In this document: positions 16,656 to 27,673 of the stretch, in pieces
Layout of the letters: the number at the start of each line of letters is the position of its first letter
Position numbering within the stretch: position 1 is the stretch's first letter
Source: Phaeospirillum tilakii
GTDB lineage: Bacteria > Pseudomonadota > Alphaproteobacteria > Rhodospirillales > Magnetospirillaceae
Assembly: GCF_042683125.1 (NCBI RefSeq)
Contig: NZ_JBHUIY010000009.1
Coordinates: 46,366 to 110,365, forward strand
DNA length: 64,000 nucleotides
Direction: 5' to 3'
Program-made: the position numbers and the translations under genes
The notes under the pieces: generated by a model
What the model was told of the DNA's origin: nothing
The model's input: the letters and a program-made list of their open reading frames with translations, nothing else
The model's database searches: none

Positions 16656-16910
16656 CTACTCTTCACCACCTTCCTTGGCGGCCGGATCGAACAGAACGAT
16701 CGGCGTGGACGGCATCACCGTCGAAATCGCGTGCTTGTAGACCAGCTGGGTATGTCCGTCGCGGCGCAGCAGCACCGAGAAATTGTCAAACCAGGTGACG
16801 ATTCCTTGCAGCTTGACCCCGTTGATCAGAAAAACCGTCACCGGCACCTTGTTCTTGCGAATATGATTCAAAAAAACATCTTGAACGTTTTGATTCTTCT
16901 CAGCGGACAT
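16656..16910 (-). CDS. hfq: RNA chaperone Hfq
   Basis: An 84-residue Sm-like protein. QNVQDVFLNHIRKNK (7-21) is the Sm1 proximal region with the Q/D/F residues that bind U-rich RNA. VTVFLINGVKLQGIV follows, and LVYKHAISTVMP near residue 57-68 is the Sm2 KH motif. It works as a hexamer in sRNA-mRNA pairing and, in nitrogen-fixing alphaproteobacteria, in nifA translation. The C-terminal tail is short and acidic. It is the first gene of hfq-hflX-phosphatase. Confidence 0.98.
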   Translation of the reverse strand: MSAEKNQNVQDVFLNHIRKNKVPVTVFLINGVKLQGIVTWFDNFSVLLRRDGHTQLVYKHAISTVMPSTPIVLFDPAAKEGGEE

Positions 16911-16985
16911 GTGTAGGATCCGTTCTTTTGGCCCGTTTCGATTGCGGGGGCGACGCCGGGGTGGCTCCCCGGTCTATCCCGTTGG

Positions 16986-17669
16986 TTAGCACCATTCCGG
17001 GGCGATGGGAATCGCTACTTCCGCCAGCAGCGCCGCCAGCCCGGCACAGTCGGGCACGACCCGGGCCGGGGGGGCGACGAATTCACCCGGGCGCGGCGGC
17101 TCGGGGCGCAGCAGCACCGGGGTACAGCCGGCGCGCACCGCGCATTCGATATCGACGGTGGCGTCGCCGACGAACCACACCTCGGGGGAAGGGGCGAGGC
17201 CGGTGCCGTCGAGCGCCAGCGCCACCGCCGCCGGATCGGGCTTGTCGGCCGGGGCGTCCTCGGCCCCGACCAGCCGGGCGAAATGAGCGGTCCAGCCCAG
17301 TGCCTCGGCCTCGGCCCGCAGGAAATGGCCGCGCTTGTTGCTGACCACCGCCAGCGTCACCCCGGCCCCGGCCAGCCCGGCCACCAGCCGCGCCGCGCCC
17401 GGCAGCGGGGCGAGATGATCGAGATGGATTGCGGCAAAGGCGGCGCTGAACACCCGGGCCGCCTCCTGCCAGCGTTCGCCGAACATCGCCGGGAAGGAAT
17501 CCCGCATCGAGGCGGCGACCTGGCCCTTGGTCTGGGCCATGTCCCATTCCGGCATGCCGAAATGGCGGAAGGTGGCGTTGTAGGTGTGCTGGATACAGAG
17601 CCAGGAATCGACCAGGGTGTTGTCCCAATCGAACAGAATCGCGCGCGGGCGCGGCAACGAAGAGAGCAT
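16986..17669 (-). CDS. HAD-superfamily phosphatase (phosphoglycolate phosphatase-like)
   Basis: A 227-residue HAD hydrolase with a helical cap. Motif I is LFDWDNTLVD (nucleophile Asp within the first 17 residues), motif II is VVSNKRG, motif III is KPDPAAV, and motif IV is FVGDATVDIECA. It is closest in layout to Gph-type enzymes, but the substrate is open. In related genomes hfq usually follows trkA directly, so this gene interrupts that order. Starts further upstream run into the family B repeat and are rejected. Confidence 0.88.
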   Translation of the reverse strand: MLSSLPRPRAILFDWDNTLVDSWLCIQHTYNATFRHFGMPEWDMAQTKGQVAASMRDSFPAMFGERWQEAARVFSAAFAAIHLDHLAPLPGAARLVAGLAGAGVTLAVVSNKRGHFLRAEAEALGWTAHFARLVGAEDAPADKPDPAAVALALDGTGLAPSPEVWFVGDATVDIECAVRAGCTPVLLRPEPPRPGEFVAPPARVVPDCAGLAALLAEVAIPIAPEWC

Positions 17670-17702
17670 CAGACGGTTTTTCTCATTTGGCCCCAACATT
17701 AT

Positions 17703-17811
17703 TGGGCTTTCGCCCAAACCCAACCGGGGCGATGCCCCGGACCCCCTTTATTTTCAAAAAAAGGGGGTTTGGGGCATCGCCCCAAGCAGGTGCGGGCGGC
17801 AGCCCGCGCGC
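17703..17811. repeat. Dispersed repeat family B, copy 2
   Basis: Near-exact reverse complement of copy 1: GGGCTTTCGCCC stem, CCGGGGCGATGCCCCGG stem, central CCCCC(T/A-rich)GGGGG stem, GGGGCATCGCCCC stem and GCGGGCGGCAGCCCGC stem. It separates trkA from the HAD gene and can fold on either strand, so it may end the long dusB-ntr-trkA transcript. Confidence 0.82.
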
Positions 17812-17823
17812 GAAGCGCCCGGA

Positions 17824-19200
17824 TCAAAAGAACTCCAGCCGCACCGCGAACATCTTTTCGACCTTCTTGACCGCGTCGGCGGCGGCGAACAGGATCACCC
17901 GGTCGCCGGCCTGGACCACGGTGGCCCCGCGCGGCGAGATCACCTGGGCGCCGCGCACGATCGCGCCGAGCAGCACCCCGGTCGGCAGGCGGACATCGCG
18001 CAGCGGCTTGCCGACCAGGGTCGAGGTTTCCAGCGCCTCGGCCTCGATCAGTTCGCCGAACCCCTCATGCAGCGAATGGACCGCGCGGATGCGGCCGCGC
18101 CGGACATGCTGGAGGATGTTGGAAACGGTGATGGCGCGGGGCGAGATCACCACGTCGATCCCGAGCGGCGCCACCAGGGTGCCGTAGGCGGTCTTGTTGA
18201 CCAGGGTCATGGTGCGGCGGCAGCCATAACGCTTGGCCAGCAGGCTGGCGAGGATGTTGGTCTCGTCGTCGTTGGTGACGGCGATCACCGCCTCGGCGGC
18301 GGCGACCGAGGCCTCGCGCAGGATGTCGCCGTCGAGCACGTCGCCGTTGATCACCACCGAGCGGTTGAGGCTGCGCGCCACCAGCTCGGCCCGGGTTCGG
18401 TCCTGCTCGATCACCTTGATCGTGCTGTTGGGGTGGGCCGCCTCCAGCCGCTGGGCCAGGAACAGGCCGATATTGCCGCCGCCCAGCACCAGAATCCGGC
18501 GGGCCTCGGTGTCCTCGCGGCCGAACGCCGCCATCGCCCGCTCGACATGGGCGGTATCGACCACGAAATAGACCTCGTCGCCCGGCTGCATCTGGTCCTC
18601 GGGCCCGGGCACGATCGCCTTGCCGTCGCGGACAATGCCGATGATGACGATGGCGAGGTCGGGGAACAGCACGGTCAATTGCCGCAGCGGGGTGTGGATC
18701 AGCGGGCACTGGGCGGTGCAGCGCACCCCGATCAGCCGCACCTTGTCATTGGCGAGCGGGATCACGTCGATGGTGCCCGGCACCCGCAGCCGGCGGGTGA
18801 TGGCGCGGGCGACCTCGATCTCCGGGCTGATGATCACGTCGATCGGCAGGTGGTCGCGGGTGAACAGGTTGGCCCAGATCGGGTCGAGGTAGCTCTGGCT
18901 CCTGATCCGGGCGATCTTGGTCGGCACCTCGAACAGCGAATGGGCCACCTGACAGGCGACCATGTTGACCTCGTCGGCGGCGGTGACGGCGATCAGCATG
19001 TTGGCGTCGCCGGCCCCGGCCTGCTCCAGCACCCCGGGATGGGAGGCGAAGCCCTGCACCACCTGGACGTCGAGGGTGTCGCCGATCTTGCGCAGCAGCT
19101 CGGGCCGCTGGTCGATCACGGTGACGTCGTTGCTTTCACTGGCGAGGTAATGGGCGATGTGGAAACCGACCTGCCCCGCCCCGCAGACGATGACCTTCAT
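17824..19200 (-). CDS. trkA: Trk potassium uptake system peripheral protein TrkA
   Basis: A 458-residue cytoplasmic NAD(H)-binding gating protein for Trk K+ channels. Two RCK units are seen: MKVIVCGAGQVGFHIAHYL at the N-terminus and RILVLGGGNIGLFLAQRL near residue 230, each followed by a TrkA-C domain. Its ATG follows the ntrX TAG with no gap. It is the last gene of the ntr cluster, the usual place in Rhodospirillales and Rhizobiales. Confidence 0.96.
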   Translation of the reverse strand: MKVIVCGAGQVGFHIAHYLASESNDVTVIDQRPELLRKIGDTLDVQVVQGFASHPGVLEQAGAGDANMLIAVTAADEVNMVACQVAHSLFEVPTKIARIRSQSYLDPIWANLFTRDHLPIDVIISPEIEVARAITRRLRVPGTIDVIPLANDKVRLIGVRCTAQCPLIHTPLRQLTVLFPDLAIVIIGIVRDGKAIVPGPEDQMQPGDEVYFVVDTAHVERAMAAFGREDTEARRILVLGGGNIGLFLAQRLEAAHPNSTIKVIEQDRTRAELVARSLNRSVVINGDVLDGDILREASVAAAEAVIAVTNDDETNILASLLAKRYGCRRTMTLVNKTAYGTLVAPLGIDVVISPRAITVSNILQHVRRGRIRAVHSLHEGFGELIEAEALETSTLVGKPLRDVRLPTGVLLGAIVRGAQVISPRGATVVQAGDRVILFAAADAVKKVEKMFAVRLEFF

Positions 19201-20595
19201 CTAGCGCGCCTTCTCGTCGGTGTTGATGCCGAGCAGCTTGAGCTTGCGGTGCAGCGCCGAGCGTTCCATGCCGACGAAGGCGGCGGTGCGCGAGATGTTG
19301 CCGGCAAAGCGGGTGACCTGGGCCAACAGATATTCCCGTTCGAACAGTTCGCGCGCCTCGCGCAGGGGCAAAGTCATGATCTCACTCGATTTTTCCCAGC
19401 GCAGCACGGTGGGGGTGATCGCGCTGATCTCGCCGGGCAGCATGTCGGCCCGCACCGGGTCGCGCGCGTCGCCCGGGGCCATGATCAGCAGCCAGTCGAT
19501 CACGTTGCGCAGCTGGCGGACATTGCCCGGCCAGTCATAGGCCTGGAGCGCGGCCAGCGCGTCCTCGCCCAGCGGCCGGGGCGGCACCCCGGCGACCTGG
19601 GCGGCGCGTTCCATGAAGGCGCGGGCCAGCAGCGGGATGTCCTCCTTGCCCTCGCGCAGCGCCGGCATGCGGATCGGCACCACCGACAGGCGGTAGAACA
19701 GATCCTCGCGGAACTCGCCCTCAACCATCGCCTCGGACAGGTCGCGGTTGCTGGTGGCGATGACGCGGACATCGACCTCGACCCGGGCGCCGCCGCCGAC
19801 CCGCTCGAAGGTCTGGTCCTGGAGGACGCGGACGATCTTGCCCTGGGTCTCCATCGGCATGTCGGCGACCTCGTCGAGCAGCAGGGTGCCGCCATGGGCC
19901 TGCTCGAAGGTGCCGATCTTGCGCGGGCTGCCGGGGCCATCGACGCCGTGCTCGGTGCCGAACAGCTCGATCTCCATCCGGTCGGGATGCATCGCGGCGC
20001 AATTGACCACCACGAACGGCCCCTCGGCGCGGCGGGAGCGGGCATGGATCGCCCGCGCCGCCACTTCCTTGCCCGAGCCGGCCGGACCGGTGATCAGCAC
20101 GCGCGAATTGGTCGGGCCGACCCGCTCGACCGTCTGGCGCACCTGGACCAACGCGGGCGAGATGCCGACCAGTTCGCCGGGGGCGCCGCTGCGCAGGCGC
20201 AGCTCGCGGTTCTCGCGCTTGAGCCGGGTCGCCTCGATCGCGCGCTCGACCACCAGCAGCAGGCGGTCGGCCTTGAACGGCTTCTCGATGAAGTCGTAGG
20301 CCCCTTCCTTGATCGCCTGCACCGCGGTCTCGATCGTGCCATGGCCGGAGATCATCACCACCGGCACCTCGGGATGGTCGCGGCGGATCTCGGCCAGGAT
20401 GCCGAGGCCGTCGAGCCGCGAGCCCTGCAGCCAGATGTCCTGCACCACCAGACTGGGGCGGCGGGCACGGATCTGCTCCAGCGCCTGGTCGGAATTCCCG
20501 GCCTCGCGGGTGCTGTAGCCTTCGTCTTCAAGAATGCCGGCGATCAGGACCCGGATATCGGCCTCGTCGTCGACGATCAGGATGTCATGCGCCAT
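19201..20595 (-). CDS. ntrX: Nitrogen assimilation response regulator NtrX
   Basis: A 464-residue regulator. The receiver domain (1-120) has phospho-acceptor Asp53 in VVQDIWLQ. The AAA+ domain has Walker A GPAGSGKE and the sensor region, but the sigma-54 contact motif GAFTGA is absent: the loop instead reads GTEHGVDGPGSPRKIGTF. That is the known state of many NtrX proteins and means it may not activate sigma-54 like NtrC. A Fis-type helix-turn-helix (GNISRTAAFVGMERSALHRK) closes the protein. It overlaps ntrY by 11 nt. Confidence 0.95.
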   Translation of the reverse strand: MAHDILIVDDEADIRVLIAGILEDEGYSTREAGNSDQALEQIRARRPSLVVQDIWLQGSRLDGLGILAEIRRDHPEVPVVMISGHGTIETAVQAIKEGAYDFIEKPFKADRLLLVVERAIEATRLKRENRELRLRSGAPGELVGISPALVQVRQTVERVGPTNSRVLITGPAGSGKEVAARAIHARSRRAEGPFVVVNCAAMHPDRMEIELFGTEHGVDGPGSPRKIGTFEQAHGGTLLLDEVADMPMETQGKIVRVLQDQTFERVGGGARVEVDVRVIATSNRDLSEAMVEGEFREDLFYRLSVVPIRMPALREGKEDIPLLARAFMERAAQVAGVPPRPLGEDALAALQAYDWPGNVRQLRNVIDWLLIMAPGDARDPVRADMLPGEISAITPTVLRWEKSSEIMTLPLREARELFEREYLLAQVTRFAGNISRTAAFVGMERSALHRKLKLLGINTDEKAR

Positions 20596-22789
20596 GAACT
20601 ACCGTCGTGTCGCCGGAGGGGGAAGACGCCGGCGGTTCGCCCGACGCGAACACCAGCCCGACCCGCGCCCCTCCGCCCGGCGCGTCCTCAAGATACAAAT
20701 CACCGTGGTGGTCTTCCATGATCTTCTTGACGATGGCAAGGCCTAATCCGGTTCCCTTGGCGCGGGTGGTGACGTAGGGCTCGGTCAGCCGCTCGCGATC
20801 CTCGCGCGGCAGGCCGCGCCCGTTATCCTCGACCTCGACCCGGATCCGCCCGGCCTCATCGCGCAACCTTATCACGATCCGGCCCGGCACGGACTGATCC
20901 GCGCGGGCATGAATCGCCTCGACCGCGTTCTTCAGCAGGTTGGTCAGCGCCTGCCCGATCAGCCGCCCGTCGGCGGTGATCCGCACCGGATGGTCGGGCA
21001 GTTCGGCGACGAAGGCAATTTCGGGGGCGCCGGTGCGCTGGAGGAACGCCGCCTGCCGGCACAGATTGGTCAGGTCCTCGTCCTGCAACCGGGGCGCCGG
21101 CATGCGGGCGAAGGCGGAGAACTCATCGACCATCCGGCCGATGTCGCCGACCTGACGGACGATGGTGTCGGTCAGTTGAACGAAGGTGTCGGGATCGCTG
21201 CCGATCTCCTTGAGATATTTGCGCTTCAGCCGCTCGGCCGATAATTGGATCGGGGTCAGCGGGTTCTTGATCTCGTGGGCGATGCGGCGGGCGACGTCGG
21301 CCCAGGCCGCCTTGCGCTGGGCCGAGACCAGCTCGGTGATGTCGTCGAAGGTGACGACATAGCCGACCGTCTCGCCATCAAGCGTCTCGGCCGCCACCCG
21401 CACCAGCAGGATGCGCGAACGCTCGCCCGGCGGCGACAGCCGCACCTCGCGCTGGACCAGCCGGTCGGGCCGGCGCATCACCTCGTCGATCGCCTCGGCC
21501 ATCTCCGGCACCACCGCGCGCAGATCCTCGCCGATCCGCGCCTCCAGCGGCAGGCCGACCAGTTCGGCGGCCGAGCGATTCGGCAGATGGATGCCCGCGT
21601 CGCGATCGAGCCCGACCACCCCGGCCGACACCCCGGCCAGCACGGTTTCGGTGAAGCGGCGGCGCTCGTCCAGCGCCCGGTTGGCGGCGACCAGTTCGGC
21701 CCGCTGGCTGGCGAGCTGGTCGGTCATCCGGTTGAAGGCGCGGCTCAGCAGCCCGATCTCGTCGGCGGCGTCCTCCTCGCGCACCTGGACGCCGAGATCG
21801 CCCGAGCGCACCCGCTCGGCGGCATCGATCAGCCGGACGATCGGGGTGGCCAGCCGGGTCGCCATCCCCAGCCCGACCCGCACCGAGGTCAGCACCAGCA
21901 GCAGCGCCACCATGCCGAACACCAGCGAGAACGCGGTCTCCAGCCCCGAGCGCCGCCCCTCCAGGCTTTCATACTGGGCCACCGCCGCCGAGGTCTGCTC
22001 CATGTGGCCGATCACCTTGGGATCGACGAAGCGGCCGACATAGAGAAAGGTGTCGCCGAACAGCCCCTGGACCTGGACCAGCGCCCGCACCCGGTCGTCG
22101 CCGCCGGCGGAGGGCAGCACCGCGACATCGCCGGCGCGGGCCTTGTCGAACGCCCAGGTCGGGATCTGGTCGATGTTGGCCTCGACCGCGAAGATCAGGC
22201 CGGAGCGGGCGAGGATGGTGCCGCGCCCGTCGAACACCACCGCCTCGGTCAGGCCGCGCACCGCCGCCTGGGTGGCGACGAACTGGGCGAAATGCTGGGG
22301 CGAGCGCATCAGCATCGGCCCCTCGCGGCTGATGTCGTTGGCCATCGCCAGCGCGTCGCCGCCGATGATCTGCTTGTGTTCCTCGAGATAGGCGTGGGCG
22401 ACCTCCAACGAGGCCTGCAACGCGGTGCGCACCCGCTCGGAGAACCAGCTTTCCAGCCCGTAGCGGAAGAAGGCGGCCGAACTCACCGTCATCAGCATCG
22501 ACGGCGTCACCGCCACCAGCGCGAACAGCACGATGAAGCGCAGATGCAGCCGCGAACCCGACGAGCCGCCGCGCCGGGCGCGGATCACCTCCCACACCCC
22601 GAACCCGACCACCGCCGCGAGGCCGAGCAGCAGCCCGCCGTCGAGCCCGAGCAGCAGCAGCACCGCATGGGGATCGGGCGGGGTGATGCCGGCATCGGCC
22701 AGCACCCAGATGGTGGCGACCACCGAGGGGATCGTCGCCAGGGTCAGCCCGAAGGCGAGCAGACGGGACAGACGGCGGCCCTCGGTCAT
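20585..22789 (-). CDS. ntrY: Nitrogen/redox sensor histidine kinase NtrY
   Basis: A 734-residue membrane kinase. The N-terminal third has several membrane segments with a periplasmic loop, then HAMP (ATPIVRLIDAAERVRSGD), PAS (VSAGVVGLDRDAGI), a HisKA H-box (IAHEIKNPLTPIQL) and the ATPase (LLKNAVEAIHA as N box, DNGRGLPREDRERL as G1). Partner of NtrX. The start is set at 22789 because the longer frame enters a family A repeat. G+C and codon use match the neighbours. Confidence 0.95.
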   Translation of the reverse strand: MTEGRRLSRLLAFGLTLATIPSVVATIWVLADAGITPPDPHAVLLLLGLDGGLLLGLAAVVGFGVWEVIRARRGGSSGSRLHLRFIVLFALVAVTPSMLMTVSSAAFFRYGLESWFSERVRTALQASLEVAHAYLEEHKQIIGGDALAMANDISREGPMLMRSPQHFAQFVATQAAVRGLTEAVVFDGRGTILARSGLIFAVEANIDQIPTWAFDKARAGDVAVLPSAGGDDRVRALVQVQGLFGDTFLYVGRFVDPKVIGHMEQTSAAVAQYESLEGRRSGLETAFSLVFGMVALLLVLTSVRVGLGMATRLATPIVRLIDAAERVRSGDLGVQVREEDAADEIGLLSRAFNRMTDQLASQRAELVAANRALDERRRFTETVLAGVSAGVVGLDRDAGIHLPNRSAAELVGLPLEARIGEDLRAVVPEMAEAIDEVMRRPDRLVQREVRLSPPGERSRILLVRVAAETLDGETVGYVVTFDDITELVSAQRKAAWADVARRIAHEIKNPLTPIQLSAERLKRKYLKEIGSDPDTFVQLTDTIVRQVGDIGRMVDEFSAFARMPAPRLQDEDLTNLCRQAAFLQRTGAPEIAFVAELPDHPVRITADGRLIGQALTNLLKNAVEAIHARADQSVPGRIVIRLRDEAGRIRVEVEDNGRGLPREDRERLTEPYVTTRAKGTGLGLAIVKKIMEDHHGDLYLEDAPGGGARVGLVFASGEPPASSPSGDTTVVHGA

Positions 22790-22806
22790 TGACGATCCCC
22801 ACCAAT

Positions 22807-22853
22807 GGGTTCCAAGGGCCCCCGGCCCTTGGCGGGTGTGGGCAGCGCCCACG
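22807..22853. repeat. Dispersed repeat family A, copy 7 (reverse)
   Basis: A reverse copy between ntrC and ntrY, followed on the plus strand by eight T residues. On the leftward coding strand the T run becomes A, so it does not terminate the ntr transcript. It may still slow ribosomes or polymerase between ntrC and ntrY. Confidence 0.82.
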
Positions 22854-22860
22854 CTTTTTT

Positions 22861-24311
<1,451 letters not shown>

Positions 24312-24315
<4 letters not shown>

Positions 24316-25454
24316 TCGGTTTCCTTGTTCTCGCCGTCCAGGACCATCGGCAGCATCACCCTGAAGACGGTCCGGCGGGGCTGGCTGTCATACTCGATCA
24401 CCCCGCCATGGTCACCAATGATCTTGGCGACCAAAGCGAGGCCGAGGCCGGAGCCGGAGGCCTTGGTGGTGACGAAGGCGTCGAACAGGTTGGGACGGAG
24501 ATCCTCGGGGATGCCGGGGCCGTTGTCCTGGATGCTGACCACCAGCGGCAGATGCTGCTTGGTCTCGCTGCCACCCGGCAGGGCCAGCCGGACCCCGTGC
24601 TGATAGCCGGTGGACAGCACGATCTCGCCGCCCTCGGCCGGCACCGCCTCGGCGGCGTTCTTGACCAGATTGAGGAACACCTGGACCAGCTGGTCGCGGT
24701 CGCCCAGCGCGGTGGGCAACGACGGGTCGTAATGCTCGACGAAGCGGATCTGGCGGGCGAAGCCGGCCTCGGCGATGCGGCGGACATGTTCCAGCACCCG
24801 GTGCAGGTTGACCGGGGCGCGCACCGCCGTCGGCTTGTCGGAAAACGCCTCCATCCGGTCGACCAGGGCGACGATGCGGTCGGCCTCGTCGCAGATCAGC
24901 CGGGTCAGCACCCGGTCCTCCTCGCCGGCATTCTGCTCCAGCAACTGGGCGGCGCCACGGATGCCGGACAGCGGGTTCTTGACCTCGTGGGCCAGGATCG
25001 AGGCCATCGCCGTCACCGAGCGGGCGGCGTTGCGGCTGGTGAGCTGGGCACCGATCTTGAGGGCGATCGATTGCTCGTGCAGGCTGATCACCACCGCGTC
25101 GAGCTGCTCGGGCAGCGGCGAAACCTGAACCCCGACCACGCGGTGGCCGGTGCGGGGGGTGTCGAGCACCACCCCGAATTCCGACACCGAATTGCCGGCG
25201 CCGCGCGCCTGGGCGATCAGGGCGAAGATCGGCGAATCCGGCGGCAGGAACTCGGCCAGCGGATGGCCGCACAGCCAGGCGGCGCCACAGGCGAACAATT
25301 GCTCGGCCCCGCCATTGGCGAAGCGGATGCGGTCGTCGCCATCGACCGCCAGCACGGCGGCACCGAGCGCCCCCAGCACCATGCCGGGATCGAAGGTGGC
25401 GCCCTGGGCGTGCGGGCCGCGCCGGCGCGGGGCGACGATGGTGGGCGGCGCCAT
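24312..25454 (-). CDS. ntrB: Nitrogen regulation sensor kinase NtrB
   Basis: A 380-residue soluble histidine kinase. The PAS domain is at 20-120, the H-box is SILAHEVKNPLSGIRGAAQ, the N box is LVKNAAEAVP, and the G box is DNGPGIPEDL. It phosphorylates NtrC when nitrogen is short and is inhibited by PII. The start codon shares one base with the dusB stop (TGATG), a coupling arrangement found in the classic nifR3-ntrBC operon of Rhodobacter and Azospirillum. Confidence 0.96.
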
Positions 25455-26464
25455 CAGGCGGCGACCTTTCCGGCCAGCGGTCCATAGAAGGCGTCCAGCG
25501 CCCGGCGAACCTGATCGGCCTCGTCGAGGGCGTTGACCCGGGCGCGGAACTCGGCCGAGCCGGGCAGGCCGCGCGAATACCAGGCGAGGTGCTTGCGGGC
25601 GTTGCGCACGCCCCCCACCGGGCCGTAATGGGCGACCAGGGCTTCGAAATGGGCGGTGACGATGGCGTGCAACTGTTCAGGTCCAGGTTCGGGAAGACGT
25701 TCGCCGGTGGCAAGGAAATGGCCGATCTGGCCGGGCAGCCACGGCCGCCCCATGGTGGCGCGGCCGATCATCACCCCGTCGGCGCCGGAGGCGTCGAGCA
25801 GCGCCAGCGCGTCCTCGATCGAGCCGACGTCGCCGTTGCCGATCACCGGGATCGACACCGCGCGCTTGACCGCGCCGATGAAGGCCCAGTCGGCATGGCC
25901 GGAATACATCTGGCTGCGGGTGCGGCCATGGACGGTGACCATCGCCGCGCCATTCTCCTCGGCGATGCGGGCCAGCCGGGGGGCGTTGAGGCTGGATTGG
26001 TCCCAGCCCATCCGCATCTTGACCGTCACCGGGATCTGGACCGCCTTGACCACCGCCGCGATCAGCCGGCCGGCCAACACCTCGTCCTTCATCAGGGCGG
26101 CGCCGGCCTCGCCCTTGAGGGCGACCTTCTTGACCGGACAGCCCATGTTGATGTCGATCAGGCTGGCGCCGAGATCCTGGTTGAGCCGCGCCGCCTCGGC
26201 CATCGCCTCGGGCTCGCAGCCGGCGAGCTGGACCGAGGTCGGCTGATCGCAGACATCATGGCTGGCCATGCGCAGGGTCTGGCGGTTCTGCCGGATCATC
26301 GCCTGGCTGGCGATCATTTCCGAGACAACCAGACCGGCGCCGAGGCTGCGCGCCAGCCGGCGGGTGGGAAGATCGGTCACCCCCGCCATCGGCGCCAGAA
26401 TCGCGGCGCTGTCGAGGCGGAGATTTCCGATGGTCAGGGGGGGGAGACGACCGGCACACATCAT
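25454..26464 (-). CDS. dusB: tRNA-dihydrouridine synthase DusB/NifR3
   Basis: A 336-residue FMN enzyme that reduces uridines in the tRNA D-loop. APMAGVTDLPTRRLARSLG is the N-terminal FMN contact, INMGCPVKKVALKGEAG contains the catalytic cysteine, and VTVHGRTRSQMYSG and IGNGDVGS follow in order. It is the first gene of the dusB-ntrBC-ntrYX-trkA operon. Confidence 0.96.
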   Translation of the reverse strand: MMCAGRLPPLTIGNLRLDSAAILAPMAGVTDLPTRRLARSLGAGLVVSEMIASQAMIRQNRQTLRMASHDVCDQPTSVQLAGCEPEAMAEAARLNQDLGASLIDINMGCPVKKVALKGEAGAALMKDEVLAGRLIAAVVKAVQIPVTVKMRMGWDQSSLNAPRLARIAEENGAAMVTVHGRTRSQMYSGHADWAFIGAVKRAVSIPVIGNGDVGSIEDALALLDASGADGVMIGRATMGRPWLPGQIGHFLATGERLPEPGPEQLHAIVTAHFEALVAHYGPVGGVRNARKHLAWYSRGLPGSAEFRARVNALDEADQVRRALDAFYGPLAGKVAA

Positions 26465-26504
26465 GTGTGCGTATTTATTATGCAGCCCCCGCCCAGCGCA
26501 ACGG

Positions 26505-26532
26505 CAAAAACCACCGGCCGGGCGCGGGCGGC
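26505..26532 (-). terminator. Weak candidate terminator after the CcsA-like gene
   Basis: On the minus strand a short CCGGCCG/CGGCCGG stem is followed by TGG and TTTTT. It lies just past the CcsA-like stop and ahead of dusB. The stem is only 7 bp and the T run is interrupted, so this is tentative. Confidence 0.3.
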
Positions 26533-26542
26533 CGGGCGGGGG

Positions 26543-27358
26543 TCAGCCCGGCGCGGCGACCATCAGCACCTGCTGGACGAACTTGACGCCGGGATAGGCC
26601 AGCGTCAGCAGCAGATAGGCGGTCAGCACCACCCGCGCGGCGCGGCGGCCGCGCACGCCGCAAACGCGGTGCCCAATCAGCAGCAGGCCGATCAGGACGA
26701 AGGCCAGCAGCGAGAACAGCGCCTTGTTCTCGAAGGTCACCAGCGAGCCGGTCTCGACATAATTGAGCACCAGCCCGGTGATCAGCCCGAGCCCCAGCAC
26801 CACCTCGCTGTCGAGCAGCAGGCGGCCGGACATCCGCTCGGCGTCGGCGACGCTGGGCAGCAGCCGGGTCAGCGCGGTCGGGCGCTTGCGCTTCAGCGCC
26901 CGCTCCTGCAGGAAGATCGAGGCCGAGGCCACCGCCGCCAGGGTCAGCAGCGAATAGGTCAGCACCGCCAGCACGATGTGCAGATCGACCCAGGCGGAGG
27001 GCGCGGTGGCGCCGAGCCGGGGCGGCGCCGCCTCGACCCAGCCGATGCCCGAGGCCAGCAGCCCGACCACGGCCAGGAACGGCATCAGCAGCGGCCCCAG
27101 CCGCCACGCCTGCGGCGTGGTCACCGACAAGAGGGCGAACATCGCGGCGCTGCCGGCGATGCTGACCCACAGGCCGGCGGACAGGCTGGTCAGCCAGGTT
27201 TCCCCCATCAGCCAGCCGGCCCACAAGGCGGGCGCCAGCACGGCCAGCAGGGTGGCGGCCCAGAACCGGCCGTCACGGCCGGCATGAGCGCGGAAAGACA
27301 CCACCGCGGCCGGAAGCAGCGCGGCGAGAGCGACGATGTTGAGAAGGATCGGCAACAT
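26543..27358 (-). CDS. CcsA/YpjD-family cytochrome c assembly-type membrane protein
   Basis: A 271-residue membrane protein with about eight hydrophobic segments. WVDLHIVLAVLTYSLLTLAAVASA (around 122-145) is the haem-handling region of the CcmC/CcsA/YpjD group, with a conserved histidine in VDLHI. Family members move or protect haem in cytochrome c maturation or act in membrane repair (YpjD). There is no ccm cluster here, so the exact role is open. A longer upstream frame to 27523 has no membrane or family signal and is rejected. Confidence 0.75.
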   Translation of the reverse strand: MLPILLNIVALAALLPAAVVSFRAHAGRDGRFWAATLLAVLAPALWAGWLMGETWLTSLSAGLWVSIAGSAAMFALLSVTTPQAWRLGPLLMPFLAVVGLLASGIGWVEAAPPRLGATAPSAWVDLHIVLAVLTYSLLTLAAVASASIFLQERALKRKRPTALTRLLPSVADAERMSGRLLLDSEVVLGLGLITGLVLNYVETGSLVTFENKALFSLLAFVLIGLLLIGHRVCGVRGRRAARVVLTAYLLLTLAYPGVKFVQQVLMVAAPG

Positions 27359-27673
27359 ACGAAGACTATAGCATCCTTTCGCGCCCTGCGAAGAGGGCGA
27401 GTGTTGCCGGGGGCGGAGCCCTCCCCCGCGCCGGCCGCACGGCCAGGTGCCGCCTGCGTCCTCCCTCTTCGCCTCCCTATTGAGCCCCGGGCGGGTATCC
27501 CCTGGCTTTCGTTTCCTTCGCATTTCTCGAATCGCCGAAAAGCTCGCTGGACACCTCTTTTGATCGTGCCAATATCATTATATTCTCGTGAACGGCAAAG
27601 GATGAGAGCACCAACCAGAAAGTCAGGGGTCTAACGAGAAAACGTCCATTCACTAGCGCATTGCGGGGGCCTC
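27359..27673. other. Boundary region: G+C drops toward the foreign gene
   Basis: A 315-bp gap. The first 120 bp is GC-rich with GGGGCGGAGCCC-type hairpins resembling half of a family A repeat. From about 27500 the sequence becomes AT-rich (for example TGATCGTGCCAATATCATTATATTCTC near 27560-27586 across several words), where a weak promoter may lie (TTGATC and TATTCT, spacing 15). Nothing codes here that I can support. Confidence 0.5.

Noticed and set aside
17584..20721. A plus-strand open frame of over 1000 codons across trkA and ntrX
   Set aside because: Antisense to trkA and ntrX and of the same low-complexity type. Long shadow frames are expected at this G+C.
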